From positions 1 to 5,435 of the forward strand of contig CALAAN010000355.1 in the NCBI GenBank assembly GCA_937884915.1: a DNA stretch of 5,435 nucleotides, written 5' to 3'. The position numbers and the translations under genes were made by a program. This DNA is from an uncultured Oscillibacter sp. Its GTDB lineage: Bacteria > Bacillota > Clostridia > Oscillospirales > Oscillospiraceae. The notes under the pieces were generated by a model. It saw only the letters and a list, made by a program, of their open reading frames with translations. It was not told the origin of the DNA and did not search any database. Below, one piece after another: positions 4,921 to 5,435 of this stretch. The first letter of the stretch is position 1. Every line of letters begins with the position of its first letter.

Positions 4921-5435
4921 GCAAACTGATCAAACACGAATTCCGCGCAACCAGCCGCATCATGTGGCCGGTTTTTCTTGGGATGCTGGCGCTGACGGCG
5001 CTGATGCGTTTTTCTCAGCTGCTCCTGAACGGCGGGCACATTCACTGGCTCTTGCAGCTCATCGGCGTGCTGCTGGTCATCGGCTTCGTGCTTGGCCTCT
5101 TCGCGCTGGCGTTTGCGCCGCTGGTTCTCTCTGCCTGCCGCTGGCGCGACCACGTGCTCAAGAATGAGGGCTACCTCACGCTGACGCTGCCGGTGAGTCT
5201 CCATCAGCTTCTCATTTCCAAGCTCATCGTTTCCGCTGTGTGGTATGCTGCGGCGTTCATCGTGGGACTTCTCTCTCTGCTGATCGCGGCCTCCGGCTGG
5301 AGCGCTTTCCAGTATGTCCCCGATCTTTTTAGTGATGTTTTCACAGCGTTCTTTGGAATGGAGATATCGCTGCGCGGCCACGCGCTGCTGATCGTCTTTG
5401 AGCTTTTCTGCAATTTCGTCTTTGCCGTCTCTGCC
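4914..5435 (+). CDS. ABC-2 type transporter membrane subunit, 3' part outside the window
   Basis: 174 residues are visible and the frame is still open at the window end. Start ATG 4914 follows GGGAGG (4901-4906) by 7 bases and overlaps the ATPase gene by 7 bases. The protein opens with a short amphipathic stretch MLSKLIKHEFRATSR, typical of ABC-2 permeases. Hydrophobic spans are at about 17-38, 45-74, 103-127 and 156-174. Between the second and third lies a cytoplasmic-looking loop RWRDHVLKNEGYLTLTLPVSLHQLLISKL (76-104), whose 'GYLT.TLPVS...LL.SK' pattern recurs in permeases of this type. It is the natural partner of the preceding ATPase. Complete relatives generally have about six membrane spans, so probably one third or more is missing. 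The substrate cannot be read from sequence; it resembles YtrC/YtrD-type or general ABC-2 exporters. Confidence 0.85.
   Translation, partial: MLSKLIKHEFRATSRIMWPVFLGMLALTALMRFSQLLLNGGHIHWLLQLIGVLLVIGFVLGLFALAFAPLVLSACRWRDHVLKNEGYLTLTLPVSLHQLLISKLIVSAVWYAAAFIVGLLSLLIAASGWSAFQYVPDLFSDVFTAFFGMEISLRGHALLIVFELFCNFVFAVSA

Noticed and set aside
4740..5381. Long minus-strand open frame opposite the ATPase and permease genes
   Set aside because: Its Gln/Arg/Glu-rich translation is the reverse of membrane-segment codons, and the plus-strand frame carries clear ABC motifs and coupled starts.
1..5435. tRNA or rRNA genes, CRISPR array, insertion sequence or phage genes
   Set aside because: No cloverleaf-like segment, spaced direct repeats, transposase or integrase motifs were seen on either strand.

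Overview
The window looks like a chromosomal segment of a GC-rich low-phylum Firmicute (Clostridia, most plausibly an Oscillospiraceae/Ruminococcaceae-type gut organism). The reasons are strong AGGAGG-type ribosome binding sites before nearly every gene, a Gram-positive (DinR-type) LexA operator, a YtrA-type GntR regulator with its ABC exporter, and coding DNA that is roughly 60-75% GC in the lines I counted. The genus is an inference; no rRNA or other marker is present.

Layout. Bases 1-104 are a GC-rich, hairpin-forming stretch. Next comes pgeF (YfiH/YlmD-family multi-copper-like purine nucleoside phosphorylase, 105-926), which overlaps by 4 bases a lipoprotein solute-binding protein of ABC family 5 (923-2461, GTG start). 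A small GNAT acetyltransferase (2495-2947) follows; its base composition (about 42% GC) is unlike everything around it. A 25-bp perfect inverted repeat (2956-3009) separates it from the convergent lexA gene (minus strand, 3008-3646) and reads as a two-way terminator. The 207-base AT-rich gap 3647-3853 is a divergent control region: on the lexA side a promoter framed by two LexA boxes, on the other side a promoter overlapped by inverted repeats that probably bind the GntR protein. The rightward operon is GntR/YtrA-type repressor (3854-4228), ABC ATPase (4225-4920) and an ABC-2 type membrane subunit (4914 to beyond the window end), each overlapping the next.

How the parts work together. The right-hand operon is a self-contained regulated ABC transporter in which the repressor is encoded first and translationally coupled to ATPase and permease; related YtrABC-type systems respond to cell-envelope stress, but the substrate here cannot be read from sequence. 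lexA is a single-gene, autoregulated SOS repressor unit. pgeF and the binding protein are translationally coupled although their known family roles (nucleoside metabolism, solute capture) are not obviously linked, and no permease or ATPase partner for the binding protein is in view. The GNAT gene appears to be a later arrival placed between the binding-protein gene and lexA. Most of the window is ordinary; the most interesting material is in the non-coding control DNA and in the compositional outlier.
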